The translations under genes and the position numbers were made by a program. A DNA stretch of 8,332 nt from Phenylobacterium sp. (GTDB lineage Bacteria > Pseudomonadota > Alphaproteobacteria > Caulobacterales > Caulobacteraceae), in contig JAQVDF010000051.1 of NCBI GenBank assembly GCA_028698405.1, forward strand, positions 1 through 8,332, read 5' to 3'. This document shows positions 1-6,293 of this stretch, piece by piece. How positions within the stretch are numbered: position 1 is the first letter of the stretch; each line of letters starts with the position of its first letter. The notes beneath the pieces are model-generated. The model searched no databases, was not told where the DNA came from, and was given only the letters and a program-made list of their open reading frames with translations.

Positions 1-967
1 GGTTCTGGAACACCACGTCGATGGTCTGGAGATAGAACTCCTCGGTCAGGTCCAGCACCGACAGGTACTCGTCGTAGAACTCGAGGTGCTTCTCGGCGGA
101 GTCGCCGTCGCCCTTCATCAGGTCCTGCAGGTAGCGCAGGTGGGCGTTCTGGTGCCGCTCGAGGTTCATGGACATGAAGCTGTAGAGCTGCACGAAGCCC
201 GGATAGACCCGCCGGCCCATGCCCGGATAGGGCGGCGGGACGGTGTAGATCATGTTCGACTCGAACCAGGTGAACGGCTTCTCCTCGGCGAGCTTGTTGG
301 TCACCGTCGGCGAGAGCCTGGCGTCGATCGGCGAGCCCATCAGGGTCATCGACGCCGGCCGGGCGGGGTCGGCGTCCTCGCTCATCAGGCTGGTCGCGGC
401 CAGCACCGCCGGCCCCGGCTGACAGACCCCGACCACGTGGGCGCGCGGACCGACCACCGCCAGCATCCGGCGCACGTGGTCGATGTAGTCGTGGAAGTCG
501 AAGCGACCCTCCAGCACCGAGACGTCGCGGGTGTTCGACCAGTCGGTGATGAACACCTCGTGGTCCTGCAGGAAGGCCTGCACCGTGCCGCGCAGCAGGG
601 TCGCGTAGTGGCCAGAGAGCGGGGCGACGATCAGCACTGCGGGCTCGGGCGTGGTGCGGCCGGCGGCGCGCAGCTGTTCGGGATCGCGCCGGAAGCGGGT
701 GAGCCTCACCCAGGGGGTGGACCAGACGACCTCGGGGGTCACGGCCACCGGCCGGCCCTCGACCTCGACGCTGTCGATGCCCCAGGCGGGGCGGCCGTAG
801 CGGCGCGTCAGGTTGGTCATCAGGTCGGCCGAGGCGTAGATCCTCCGGCCCACCTGGGTGTCGCGCCAGGGGTTGAGCGGCGAGCTCCACAGGTCGCGGG
901 TCATGCGGGCCGTCAGCCGCAGCGGCGCGGAGTGATAGTAACCCGCCTCGTACATCGAGTAGAGCAT
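1..967 (-). CDS. phaZ: Intracellular polyhydroxybutyrate depolymerase (3'-truncated by window edge)
   Basis: This is an open frame with no stop, read from ATG at 967 to the window edge. It gives the first 322 residues of a family usually a little over 400 aa long. The protein hydrolyses stored intracellular PHB granules to 3-hydroxybutyrate oligomers. It belongs to the alpha/beta-hydrolase PHB depolymerase family that uses a cysteine nucleophile. The nucleophile elbow is seen as GVCQPGP at residues 180-186, with Cys182 matching the catalytic cysteine (about position 183) of the Ralstonia-type enzyme. The N-terminal MLYSMYEAGYY and the segment SFMSMNLERHQNAH (263-276) are typical of the family. 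The catalytic Asp and His would lie in the missing C-terminal part. AAGGA is 9 nt before the ATG and supports this start. No signal peptide is seen, as expected for a cytoplasmic granule enzyme. The gene lies 169 bp downstream of the SCO gene on the same strand, probably with its own promoter. Confidence 0.93.
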   Translation of the reverse strand, partial: MLYSMYEAGYYHSAPLRLTARMTRDLWSSPLNPWRDTQVGRRIYASADLMTNLTRRYGRPAWGIDSVEVEGRPVAVTPEVVWSTPWVRLTRFRRDPEQLRAAGRTTPEPAVLIVAPLSGHYATLLRGTVQAFLQDHEVFITDWSNTRDVSVLEGRFDFHDYIDHVRRMLAVVGPRAHVVGVCQPGPAVLAATSLMSEDADPARPASMTLMGSPIDARLSPTVTNKLAEEKPFTWFESNMIYTVPPPYPGMGRRVYPGFVQLYSFMSMNLERHQNAHLRYLQDLMKGDGDSAEKHLEFYDEYLSVLDLTEEFYLQTIDVVFQN

Positions 968-1136
968 CGCGCCCCCAGTCCTTGCCGCGGCGCAGCATAC
1001 TCGCCGCCTGGTTACGGAAGCCTCTGCCGGCCGCCGGTTCCCGCAGTGCAGCACGAAATGCGCCGTGGGAGAAGCCAGCTCTACCGTGACGCGACGGCTC
1101 CCGCGACGCGGCGCGACGGCGCAGGGCGCTAGAGTC

Positions 1137-1775
1137 CTACGCCCCCTGCTTCTCCATCTCGCGGCGGATGACCTCGGCGGCCTGGTCGGGGCCGAGCTGG
1201 TGGGTGACGGCGTTGGCGAAGCGGCCCTTGGGGTCCATCAGATAGACGGCCGAGGAGTGGTCCACCTGATAGGTGTCGGGGCAGTCCTGCGGCGCCTTCA
1301 GGCGGTTGCGCTCGGCCGGATCCTCGGCCGGGCAGCTCAGAGCGTAGTAGCCCTTGTAGGCCTTCACCACCTGGGCGACCTGTTCGGGCGTGCCGGTCAG
1401 GCCGAGCACGCCGGGGAAATTGGACAGGTAGGTGGCCAGCTGCTGCGGGGTGTCGCGCGCCGGGTCGACCGAGATGAAGACGATCTGCAGCTTCTCGCCG
1501 CGCGGACCCAGCTTTTCGCGGGCGTCGATCAGGGTCTGCAGCGTGGTCGGGCAGACGTCGGGGCAGTAGGTGAAGCCGAAGAAGACCGCGCTCCACCTAC
1601 CCTTCAGCAGGGACTCGTCGACCGGTTGGCCGGCCGCGTCGGTGAGCTGGAACGGCCCGCCCACCGCCGAGGCTTGCGGGCCGCGCGAGAAGACGCCGCC
1701 TTGCCAGGCGATCGCGAGGCCCGCGATCACCGCCGAGACGATGATCAGCACGAAGATCAGGGAACGTCTTGCCAT
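1137..1775 (-). CDS. senC: SCO1/SenC/PrrC-family copper chaperone
   Basis: This 212-aa protein is a membrane-anchored, thioredoxin-fold copper chaperone that helps assemble the CuA site of cytochrome c oxidase. In Rhodobacter relatives (SenC/PrrC) it also influences signalling through RegB/PrrB. Residues 5-24 form one N-terminal membrane segment or uncleaved signal, which places the domain in the periplasm. The copper site is visible as CPDVC (Cys71 and Cys75) plus His173 in VDHSSAVYLMDP. FISVDPARDTP (100-110) is the conserved core strand of the family. A segment of about 20 residues before the His carries two extra cysteines, Cys148 and Cys165. AAGGA lies 6 nt before the ATG and fixes the start. 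The gene is divergent from regB with only 56 bp between starts, which matches the conserved prrC-prrB-prrA linkage and supports the assignment. Confidence 0.94.
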   Translation of the reverse strand: MARRSLIFVLIIVSAVIAGLAIAWQGGVFSRGPQASAVGGPFQLTDAAGQPVDESLLKGRWSAVFFGFTYCPDVCPTTLQTLIDAREKLGPRGEKLQIVFISVDPARDTPQQLATYLSNFPGVLGLTGTPEQVAQVVKAYKGYYALSCPAEDPAERNRLKAPQDCPDTYQVDHSSAVYLMDPKGRFANAVTHQLGPDQAAEVIRREMEKQGA

Positions 1776-1802
1776 GGCAGGTCCTTAATGGGCTCGTCAG
1801 CG

Positions 1803-1821
1803 GGATCGTTCTCGACGATCC
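1803..1821. promoter_or_regulatory. 19-bp inverted repeat in the senC/regB divergent promoter gap
   Basis: GGATCGT-TCTCG-ACGATCC is a perfect 7-bp inverted repeat with a 5-nt centre. It sits inside the 56-bp gap between the senC start (1775) and the regB start (1832). Its right arm ends 10 bp before regB. A dimeric regulator could bind here and affect both genes, or the repeat could form a hairpin in the regB leader. It does not match the RegA half-site pattern I know (GCGNC...GNCGC). Binding is inferred from symmetry and position only. Confidence 0.4.
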
Positions 1822-1831
1822 TGGGAGCTCG

Positions 1832-3196
1832 ATGGCGACACTCACCAACCAGCAGGGTGCGGGCGGGACGGCGGCCGTCGATAGGCGAGGACCGTCGGCG
1901 CTGCAAGCCGATCCGGCTCTTGGGCGCCGAGTCGACCGGCCCAGCCGGCTGAAGATCCGCACCCTCGTCAACCTGCGCTGGCTGATCATCGCCGGCGAAG
2001 TGGTGATCCTGGCCTTCGTCGGCCTGCTCATGGGCTTTTCGGCGCCCTACGAGCTGTGTTTCGCGCTGATCGGGCTGTCGGCCTGGCTGAACCTGCTGAT
2101 CGGCGTCGCCTCGCCCGGCCAGCGGGTGGCCGGGGACTGGGAGGCGGCCGGCCAGCTCGCGCTCGACATCGCCCAGATCACCGGCCTCGTCTACCTGACC
2201 GGAGGTGCGGGCAACCCCTTCATGCTGATCCTCATCGCCCCGGTGACGGTGGCGGCCGCCACCCTGCCGCTGCGGCCGGTGCTGGCGGTCGGCGGGCTGG
2301 CCATCGCGGCCTCGCTGGCCCTGGCGCTGTTCGCCTGGCCCGGCGCGGACGGCCTCGCGCCCCTGCCCTACCGCCTGGGCGCGGCGGCGGCGAACCTGGC
2401 CGGCATCGTGCTGATCGCCGGCTACGTGCGCCAGGCGGCCGAGGGATCGGCCCGCATGGCCCTGGCGCTGGACGTCACAGAGGCGGTGCTGGCGAGGGAA
2501 AAGCAGCTTTCGGCGCTGGGGGGCCTTGCCGCCGCCGCGGCCCACGAGCTCGGCACCCCGCTCGCCACCATCAGCATCGTCGCCAAGGAGATGGCCCGCG
2601 AGGCGCCCACCCCGCAGGTGAAGGAGGACGCCGAACTGCTGATCGCCCAGGCCGAGCGCTGCCGCGAGATCCTGCGCCGGCTGAACGAGACCCCCGAGAC
2701 CGGCGACGAGGTGCACGAGCGGATGAGCCTGCTGCAGCTCGTGCAGGAGGTGATCGAGCCGCACGCCGACCGCAAGGAGGTGCGGGTGGAGGCCATCGTC
2801 ACCGGCGCTCCGGGCGCGGCCGCCCCCTACATCATGCGAATGCCCGAGATCACCCACGCCATGACCGGCTTCGTCGAGAACGCCGTCGACTTCGCCAAGA
2901 GCGAGGTGCTGGTCAGCGCCCGCTTCGACGCCGAGACGGTGACCGTCGAGGTGCGGGACGACGGGCCCGGTTTCGCTCCGGACGTGCTCGCCAAGCTCGG
3001 CGAGCCCTACGTCACCACCCGTCCGGGGGCCGAGGGCTCGCGCACCGGACACATCGGAATGGGGCTCGGCTTCTTCATCGCGAAAACGCTGTTGGAACGC
3101 ACTGGGGCGGTTGTGACGTTTCAGAACAGCCGCCCGCACGGCGCCGTCGTTGCGGCGCGCTGGCGGCGCGACCGTATCGAGACGCCGGGCCTTTGA
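1832..3196 (+). CDS. regB: RegB/PrrB/ActS-family redox-sensing histidine kinase
   Basis: This 454-aa membrane sensor kinase phosphorylates the response regulator encoded just downstream. Six hydrophobic segments fall at about 49-69, 73-93, 105-122, 129-147, 149-169 and 181-199. The loop motif GGAGNPF (124-130) is the family's GGxxNPF quinone-binding signature. The H-box is AAAHELGTPL with His238 as phosphorylation site. Cys277 in AERCREIL lies 39 residues after it and corresponds to the redox-active Cys265 of R. capsulatus RegB (His225). The ATPase domain shows the N box (FVENAVDFA, Asn350), G1 (DDGPGF, 376-381) and G2 (GMGLGFF, 409-415). I chose ATG 1832 because GGGAG lies 5 nt upstream. A TTG at 1769 would add 21 residues but overlaps the divergent senC start. 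The N-terminal 40 residues are poorly conserved in type. Known RegB homologues lower kinase activity when the quinone pool is oxidised. Confidence 0.95.
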   Translation: MATLTNQQGAGGTAAVDRRGPSALQADPALGRRVDRPSRLKIRTLVNLRWLIIAGEVVILAFVGLLMGFSAPYELCFALIGLSAWLNLLIGVASPGQRVAGDWEAAGQLALDIAQITGLVYLTGGAGNPFMLILIAPVTVAAATLPLRPVLAVGGLAIAASLALALFAWPGADGLAPLPYRLGAAAANLAGIVLIAGYVRQAAEGSARMALALDVTEAVLAREKQLSALGGLAAAAAHELGTPLATISIVAKEMAREAPTPQVKEDAELLIAQAERCREILRRLNETPETGDEVHERMSLLQLVQEVIEPHADRKEVRVEAIVTGAPGAAAPYIMRMPEITHAMTGFVENAVDFAKSEVLVSARFDAETVTVEVRDDGPGFAPDVLAKLGEPYVTTRPGAEGSRTGHIGMGLGFFIAKTLLERTGAVVTFQNSRPHGAVVAARWRRDRIETPGL

Positions 3197-3270
3197 GGCT
3201 TGCGCAGCTCGCAGAACGATAGACAGAATGACGCAGTTTCGCGTTAGGGAGCCCGCCAGGGTATCGACCG

Positions 3271-3828
3271 ATGGTTGACCTCTCCGCCGAGATCGAAGCC
3301 CTCCCGGACAAGAGTCTGCTGGTGATGGACGACGACGCGCCGCTCCGCACCCGGCTGGGACGGGCCCTGGAGCAGCGCGGCTTCCAGCCGACGCTGGTCG
3401 GCTCGGTCCAGGAGGCTCTGGCGGCCGTCAAGGCGAACCCGCCGGCCTATGCGGTCCTCGACATGCGGCTCGAGGACGGCACCGGACTGAAGGTGGTGGA
3501 GGCCGTGCGCGAGGCCCGCCCCGACGCCAAGGTGATCATGCTGACCGGCTACGGGAACATCGCCACGGCGGTCGCCGCGGTGAAGGCCGGGGCCGTGGAC
3601 TACCTCTCCAAGCCCGCCGACGCCGACGACGTCGCCCGCGCCCTCCTGGCTCGCAAGGACGAGGCGCCGCCGCCGCCGGAAAACCCGATGAGCGCCGACC
3701 GGGTGCGCTGGGAGCACATCCAGCGGGTCTACGAGCTGTGCGGCCACAACGTCTCCGAGACCGCCCGCCGCCTCAATATGCACCGCCGCACCCTGCAGCG
3801 CATCCTCGCCAAGCGCGCGCCGCGGTAG
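3271..3828 (+). CDS. regA: RegA/PrrA/ActR-family response regulator
   Basis: This 185-aa two-domain regulator is the partner of RegB. It controls genes for respiration, carbon and nitrogen fixation and hydrogen use in alphaproteobacteria. The receiver domain (about 14-128) has the acidic pair at Asp20-Asp22, phospho-acceptor Asp64 in VLDMRLEDGTGL, Thr92 and Lys114. A four-proline linker (133-136) leads into a Fis-type helix-turn-helix, with the signature segments RVRWEHIQRVYELCGHN (144-160), VSETARRLNMHRRTLQRIL (161-179). These are almost invariant in the RegA family. The gene follows regB after 74 bp with no terminator seen between them, so co-transcription is plausible, although an internal promoter cannot be ruled out. 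The AGGG 10 nt before the ATG is a weak ribosome-binding site. The length is normal for the family. Confidence 0.96.
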   Translation: MVDLSAEIEALPDKSLLVMDDDAPLRTRLGRALEQRGFQPTLVGSVQEALAAVKANPPAYAVLDMRLEDGTGLKVVEAVREARPDAKVIMLTGYGNIATAVAAVKAGAVDYLSKPADADDVARALLARKDEAPPPPENPMSADRVRWEHIQRVYELCGHNVSETARRLNMHRRTLQRILAKRAPR

Positions 3829-3847
3829 TCTGAAATCTCAGGAGAGA

Positions 3848-3897
3848 GGTGACAGGTAGCGCTGCGCGCAACCAGTCACCGAAGGCTACCTGTCACC
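3848..3897. repeat. Three-copy 13-mer inverted/direct repeat between convergent genes
   Basis: GGTGACAGGTAGC (3848-3860) has a perfect inverted copy at 3885-3897 and a second inverted copy with two mismatches at 3868-3880. The first copy can therefore pair either with the near copy (7-nt loop) or with the far copy (24-nt loop). The element fills the 82-bp gap between the regA stop and the mmcB stop, so it could act as a two-way transcription end or an RNA 3'-stability hairpin. No T-run follows on either strand, so it is not a standard intrinsic terminator. A REP-like dispersed repeat is another possibility. Confidence 0.7.
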
Positions 3898-3910
3898 CCC
3901 TGCCGCCCCC

Positions 3911-4369
3911 CTACTCCAGCACCGTCGCCTCGACGCCCGCCGCGCGCATGGCGGCCAGCCGTCCGAAGGCGATGGTCAACGCCTTGCGGCGCGCGCCGGC
4001 CAAGGGAACGCTCGGCGCTTCGCGCAGCACCGCCCCGCCGAACGCGTCGGCGACGATCAGGCCGGGCTCTTCGGGCAGGATTTCGCGCGGAAACTCCGGG
4101 GCCACCGCAAAGGCGAAGGCGTCGCAATAGGGGCGGTACTCGTGCCACTTCCCGTCGGTGCGGAAGTCCTCGACCGACGACTTCACCTCGACGATCAGGA
4201 TCTCGCCCTTGCGGCCGAGGGCCATCAGGTCCGCCCTGCGCCCGTTCGGCAGCGTCACCTCGGTCAGCGGCGCATAGCCGAGCGCCGCCAGCAGCCGGGC
4301 GGTCCCGCGCGTGACCGCGGCGGTGGTCTCCGGCCGGGAGACCGAAACGACGGTGACGGACACCTCCAT
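3911..4369 (-). CDS. mmcB: MmcB-family DNA repair protein (PD-(D/E)XK nuclease fold)
   Basis: This 152-aa protein matches the MmcB/DUF2-type alphaproteobacterial family. In Caulobacter, mmcB is an SOS gene linked to mitomycin C tolerance, and its biochemical reaction is not firmly known. The restriction-endonuclease-like core is visible: Asp47 in GRRADLMAL followed by ILIVEVKSS with Glu61 and Lys63 (the D...ExK motif). Then come KWHEYRPYCDAFAFAV (74-89) and a hydrophobic strand GLIVAD (103-108). I chose ATG 4369 because AGGG lies about 7 nt upstream. A longer reading from 4420 would place the LexA-like box inside the coding region. The gene is read toward regA and ends 82 bp from it. The lipocalin gene is 79 bp upstream on the same strand, with only a weak hairpin in the gap. 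SOS induction is suggested by the box at 4381-4395. Confidence 0.88.
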   Translation of the reverse strand: MEVSVTVVSVSRPETTAAVTRGTARLLAALGYAPLTEVTLPNGRRADLMALGRKGEILIVEVKSSVEDFRTDGKWHEYRPYCDAFAFAVAPEFPREILPEEPGLIVADAFGGAVLREAPSVPLAGARRKALTIAFGRLAAMRAAGVEATVLE

Positions 4370-4380
4370 CGCGCCACCCT

Positions 4381-4395
4381 GTTGCCGTTTCGTTC
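4381..4395 (-). promoter_or_regulatory. LexA-like box upstream of mmcB
   Basis: The plus strand reads GTTG-CCGTTTC-GTTC, one mismatch from the alphaproteobacterial SOS operator GTTC-N7-GTTC. It lies 11-26 bp before the mmcB start. That position fits repression of this gene by LexA, and Caulobacter mmcB is known to be SOS-regulated. The site is a sequence match plus context, not a demonstrated site. Confidence 0.55.
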
Positions 4396-4448
4396 CAAGA
4401 TCAAGGGGACTCCGCGCCACAGGCGGGCGCAGCCCGACGGCCCCGGCG

Positions 4449-4961
4449 TCAATGGGGCGTGAACAGCAGCTTGCCGGTGTCGTAGCCGAGTTGCCGGATG
4501 CGGGAGATCGCCGCCGAGCGGGCGGAGGCCGGCATGTTTTCGTCGCGCGAGAACAGCCAGACGTAGTTGCCGCCGGGCGTCGCCAGGATGAACCAGCTCT
4601 GGTCGGGGGCCCGGTCCAGGATCCAATACTCCTGGTTGATCAGGCCCATGAAGGTCATCTTGACCTTGGCGTTGGTGTCCGGGTCGACGACCTTGGCCCC
4701 GGCCTTCACCGTCTTCATGGGACCCGAGACCGCGCCCTGGCGGCAGATGTTGGTGACCGAAAAGCCCTCGCCGGTGCGCACCCAGTCCACCGCGGCGGCG
4801 AAGCAGTTCTTCTGGCGATGGTTGTCGAAGCGGGCGATCTCGTACCAGCGCCCGCTCATCTTGGTCAGGTCGATCTTGTTGGTCGGCTGGGGCGCGCCGG
4901 CGAGCGCGGGCGATCCCAGCAGGCACAGCGCCATCGCGCCGGCCAGGACACGTGCGAACAT
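4449..4961 (-). CDS. Secreted Blc-type bacterial lipocalin
   Basis: This 170-aa protein belongs to the bacterial lipocalin (Blc/apolipoprotein D-like) family. These are eight-stranded barrels that bind fatty acids or lysolipids at the cell envelope. Residues 1-21 form a signal peptide with cleavage predicted after PALA. No good lipobox is present (Cys13 is preceded by Leu), so it is probably soluble and periplasmic rather than a lipoprotein like E. coli Blc. The lipocalin GxW motif is GRWYEIARFDN (37-47). The second block YWILDRAPDQSWFILATPGG (112-131), followed by the segment YVWLFSRDENM, is characteristic. Cys53 and Cys73 could form a disulfide. AAGG lies 7 nt before the ATG. The gene starts 60 bp after the left ferritin-like gene on the same strand, with a strong hairpin in between. 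Its ligand and any link to the di-iron proteins are unknown. Confidence 0.92.
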   Translation of the reverse strand: MFARVLAGAMALCLLGSPALAGAPQPTNKIDLTKMSGRWYEIARFDNHRQKNCFAAAVDWVRTGEGFSVTNICRQGAVSGPMKTVKAGAKVVDPDTNAKVKMTFMGLINQEYWILDRAPDQSWFILATPGGNYVWLFSRDENMPASARSAAISRIRQLGYDTGKLLFTPH

Positions 4962-4988
4962 GCGTTGGCCTTCCTCCGCAAGTCTGCT

Positions 4989-5013
4989 GAACCCGGCCAG
5001 TCCCGGCCGGTTC
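4989..5013 (-). other. Strong hairpin between left ferritin-like gene and lipocalin gene
   Basis: GAACCCGGCC and GGCCGGTTC pair as a 9-bp stem with one bulged C and a 6-nt loop. The hairpin starts 9 nt after the ferritin-like stop codon. No T-run follows on the minus strand, so it may be a Rho-dependent end, a 3' stability element, or an attenuating structure before the lipocalin gene, rather than an intrinsic terminator. Confidence 0.5.
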
Positions 5014-5021
5014 CTCGAAGT

Positions 5022-6149
5022 CTACTCCGCCGCGATGTTGATGGGAGCCTTGTCGCGGCCCTTGAAGTTGATCTCCTGTAGATAGCGGATGCCGTCCTCG
5101 GCGATGTCGTCGCCCGGCATGCGGTCGCCCTCGGCCGCCACCTCGTCGAGGTCGACGTACATGGCGTAGAAGCTGCGGGTGCGCTCGGTGATCAGGCCGG
5201 CGTTCCAGAGCGTCTTGATCAGCACCCGGAAGATGTTGGTCTCGCCCTTGAACTTGCGCGTGGGGTCGCGCTCCTTGCGCCGCTGGACGATGTCGGCCAC
5301 CACCCGCTCCGGATCGAGCCCGAAGCGGCCGTAGATCTCCGCCTGCTGGCGCGGATCGCCGCGGTCGAACAGCAGCTTCTGGGCGCAGTGGGCGGTCCAG
5401 TCCTCGACGATATTTCGCTCGGCCTGGGTCAGCTTGGGGATGGTCCGGTCGGCCCAGATCTTCCCGAACTTGTGGTGGAAGGCCTCGTCGGTCATCACCA
5501 ACTGGAACAGCTTCCGGGCCAACGGGTCGCGGTTGTACCTGAAGCCGTTGGAGAAGGCGCCCATCGCCAGGCCTTCCACCAGCATCTGCATCCCGACGAT
5601 CTTCTTGTAGACCTCGGGCGCCTCGATGATCTCCACCAGCAGCGCCTTCAGCGCCGCGCTGCATTCGGTGGGCCGGCCCCAGCGGGCCTTGATGTACTTG
5701 GCGAAAGCGGTGACGTGCCGCGCCTCCTCGCGGGTCTGGTTGGCGGCGTACTCCTGCGCACCCTGGTCGTAGAGCACGTGGCACAGGCTGGCCGACAGGT
5801 TCAGAGCCCCCTGCTCGCCGTGCAGGATCGAGGAGAAGTTGCGCAGCTGCATGTAGTTGATGAAGGCGACCCGCTGCTTGGGGTCCTTCAGCGTCTCCGC
5901 GACGTAGGGCAGGCGCAGCAGCGGCTGCTGCTCCTCGGGCATCATCGGCTCGTTCTCGATGTCGAACGGCTCGTCGAAGTCGATGTACTTCTCGTCGAGC
6001 GGATCCCAGAAGTGGTCGTGGGTCGCCGAGATGATCTTGTCGAAGGCGGTGGAGCGCTCGTTGTAGCGGTCGAGCGTCAGCATCGACTCGAAGTCGTCGG
6101 GCGCCACCGCGCCGTACATGGCGTCCTTGGTGATGTTGCCGTCGGCCAT
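5022..6149 (-). CDS. Ferritin-like di-iron carboxylate protein, left paralog
   Basis: This 375-aa protein looks like a four-helix di-iron carboxylate protein of the ferritin-like superfamily, the fold of R2, AurF and bacterial monooxygenases. I do not recognise a named enzyme. The predicted metal ligands follow the pattern E, ExxH, E, ExxH: Glu112 in HGEQGAL, Glu142/His145 in EEARHVTAF, Glu192 in VEGLAMG, and Glu222/His225 in DEAFHHKFG. This suggests O2-dependent oxidation or oxygenation of an unknown substrate, or iron/peroxide chemistry. No signal peptide or membrane segment is seen, so it is probably cytoplasmic. ATG 6149 is chosen because it matches the start of the right paralog (MADGNITKD) and has GGAGAGG 8 nt upstream; an alternative TTG start at 6230 would overlap upstream control elements. 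It is about 70% identical to the right paralog by hand count. The copies differ mainly at residues 71-102, 201-207, 241-255 and 262-300. Confidence 0.85.
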   Translation of the reverse strand: MADGNITKDAMYGAVAPDDFESMLTLDRYNERSTAFDKIISATHDHFWDPLDEKYIDFDEPFDIENEPMMPEEQQPLLRLPYVAETLKDPKQRVAFINYMQLRNFSSILHGEQGALNLSASLCHVLYDQGAQEYAANQTREEARHVTAFAKYIKARWGRPTECSAALKALLVEIIEAPEVYKKIVGMQMLVEGLAMGAFSNGFRYNRDPLARKLFQLVMTDEAFHHKFGKIWADRTIPKLTQAERNIVEDWTAHCAQKLLFDRGDPRQQAEIYGRFGLDPERVVADIVQRRKERDPTRKFKGETNIFRVLIKTLWNAGLITERTRSFYAMYVDLDEVAAEGDRMPGDDIAEDGIRYLQEINFKGRDKAPINIAAE

Positions 6150-6205
6150 CGCCTGAACCTCTCCCATTCGCCCGTCTGACGCAGGCATTCTTGAAACTCT
6201 CGGCC

Positions 6206-6222
6206 GACGAACGATGTTCGTC
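6206..6222 (-). promoter_or_regulatory. 17-bp palindrome overlapping the left paralog's putative -35 element
   Basis: GACGAAC-GAT-GTTCGTC is a perfect inverted repeat with 7-bp arms. It lies 57-73 bp before the start codon. On the minus strand it overlaps the sequence TTGACG (6224-6219), which is the best -35 candidate, so a bound protein would be expected to repress. It is not the alphaproteobacterial LexA pattern, which is a direct repeat with 7-nt spacing. No counterpart is seen upstream of the right paralog. Confidence 0.45.
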
Positions 6223-6262
6223 AAAGACAAAGTGACGCCGCGTCACGGGGGACGGGCGTCAC
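6219..6262 (-). promoter_or_regulatory. Promoter/operator region of left ferritin-like gene with GTGACGC palindrome
   Basis: A perfect 15-bp palindrome GTGACGC-C-GCGTCAC lies at 6232-6246, with an extra GCGTCAC half-site at 6256-6262. Read on the minus strand, the palindrome is followed by CTTTG and then TTGACG. The same order (TGAC...GTCA, CTTTG, TTGAC) occurs at the same distance upstream of the right paralog. This similarity suggests a shared regulator. The -10 element is not clear, and no known regulator consensus fits well. Confidence 0.5.
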
Positions 6263-6293
6263 AGGCAAGGCTCGGGGAGGAGCTTGAACGGAG

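Noticed and set aside
1091..1118. RegA-type GCGNC...GNCGC half-sites upstream of phaZ
   Set aside because: Such short GC-rich half-sites with loose spacing occur often by chance in DNA of this composition.
86..1132. Long plus-strand open frame opposite phaZ
   Set aside because: It is antisense to a clear PHB depolymerase, and its His/Arg/Val-rich product is typical of high-GC antisense shadows.
1757..3222. Long frames overlapping regB on both strands
   Set aside because: regB has all kinase and quinone motifs in the chosen frame. The others are low-complexity shadows of GC-rich codons.
3228..3278. A 16-codon ORF ending across the regA start, as a possible leader peptide
   Set aside because: It has no ribosome-binding site and no distinctive codons, and is short enough to occur by chance.
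4424..4436. Terminator after the lipocalin gene (CGGGC-N3-GCCCG)
   Set aside because: It is only a 5-bp stem with no T-run on the minus strand.
4899..4961. Lipoprotein signal in the lipocalin
   Set aside because: The only N-terminal cysteine (Cys13) is preceded by Leu and lies inside the hydrophobic core; a signal peptidase I site after PALA fits better.
6206..6222. LexA site in the left ferritin-like promoter
   Set aside because: It has GAAC-N3-GTTC symmetry, whereas the alphaproteobacterial LexA box is a direct repeat GTTC-N7-GTTC.
4264..6246. A 660-codon minus-strand open frame
   Set aside because: It runs out of frame through mmcB, the lipocalin and the left ferritin-like gene, all recognisable in other frames. 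The product is Arg/Gly/Pro-rich with no domain.
6232..6246. FNR/FixK or CRP box
   Set aside because: The spacing between arms (5 between TGAC and GTCA, 7 between GTGA and TCAC) does not fit TTGAT-N4-ATCAA or TGTGA-N6-TCACA.
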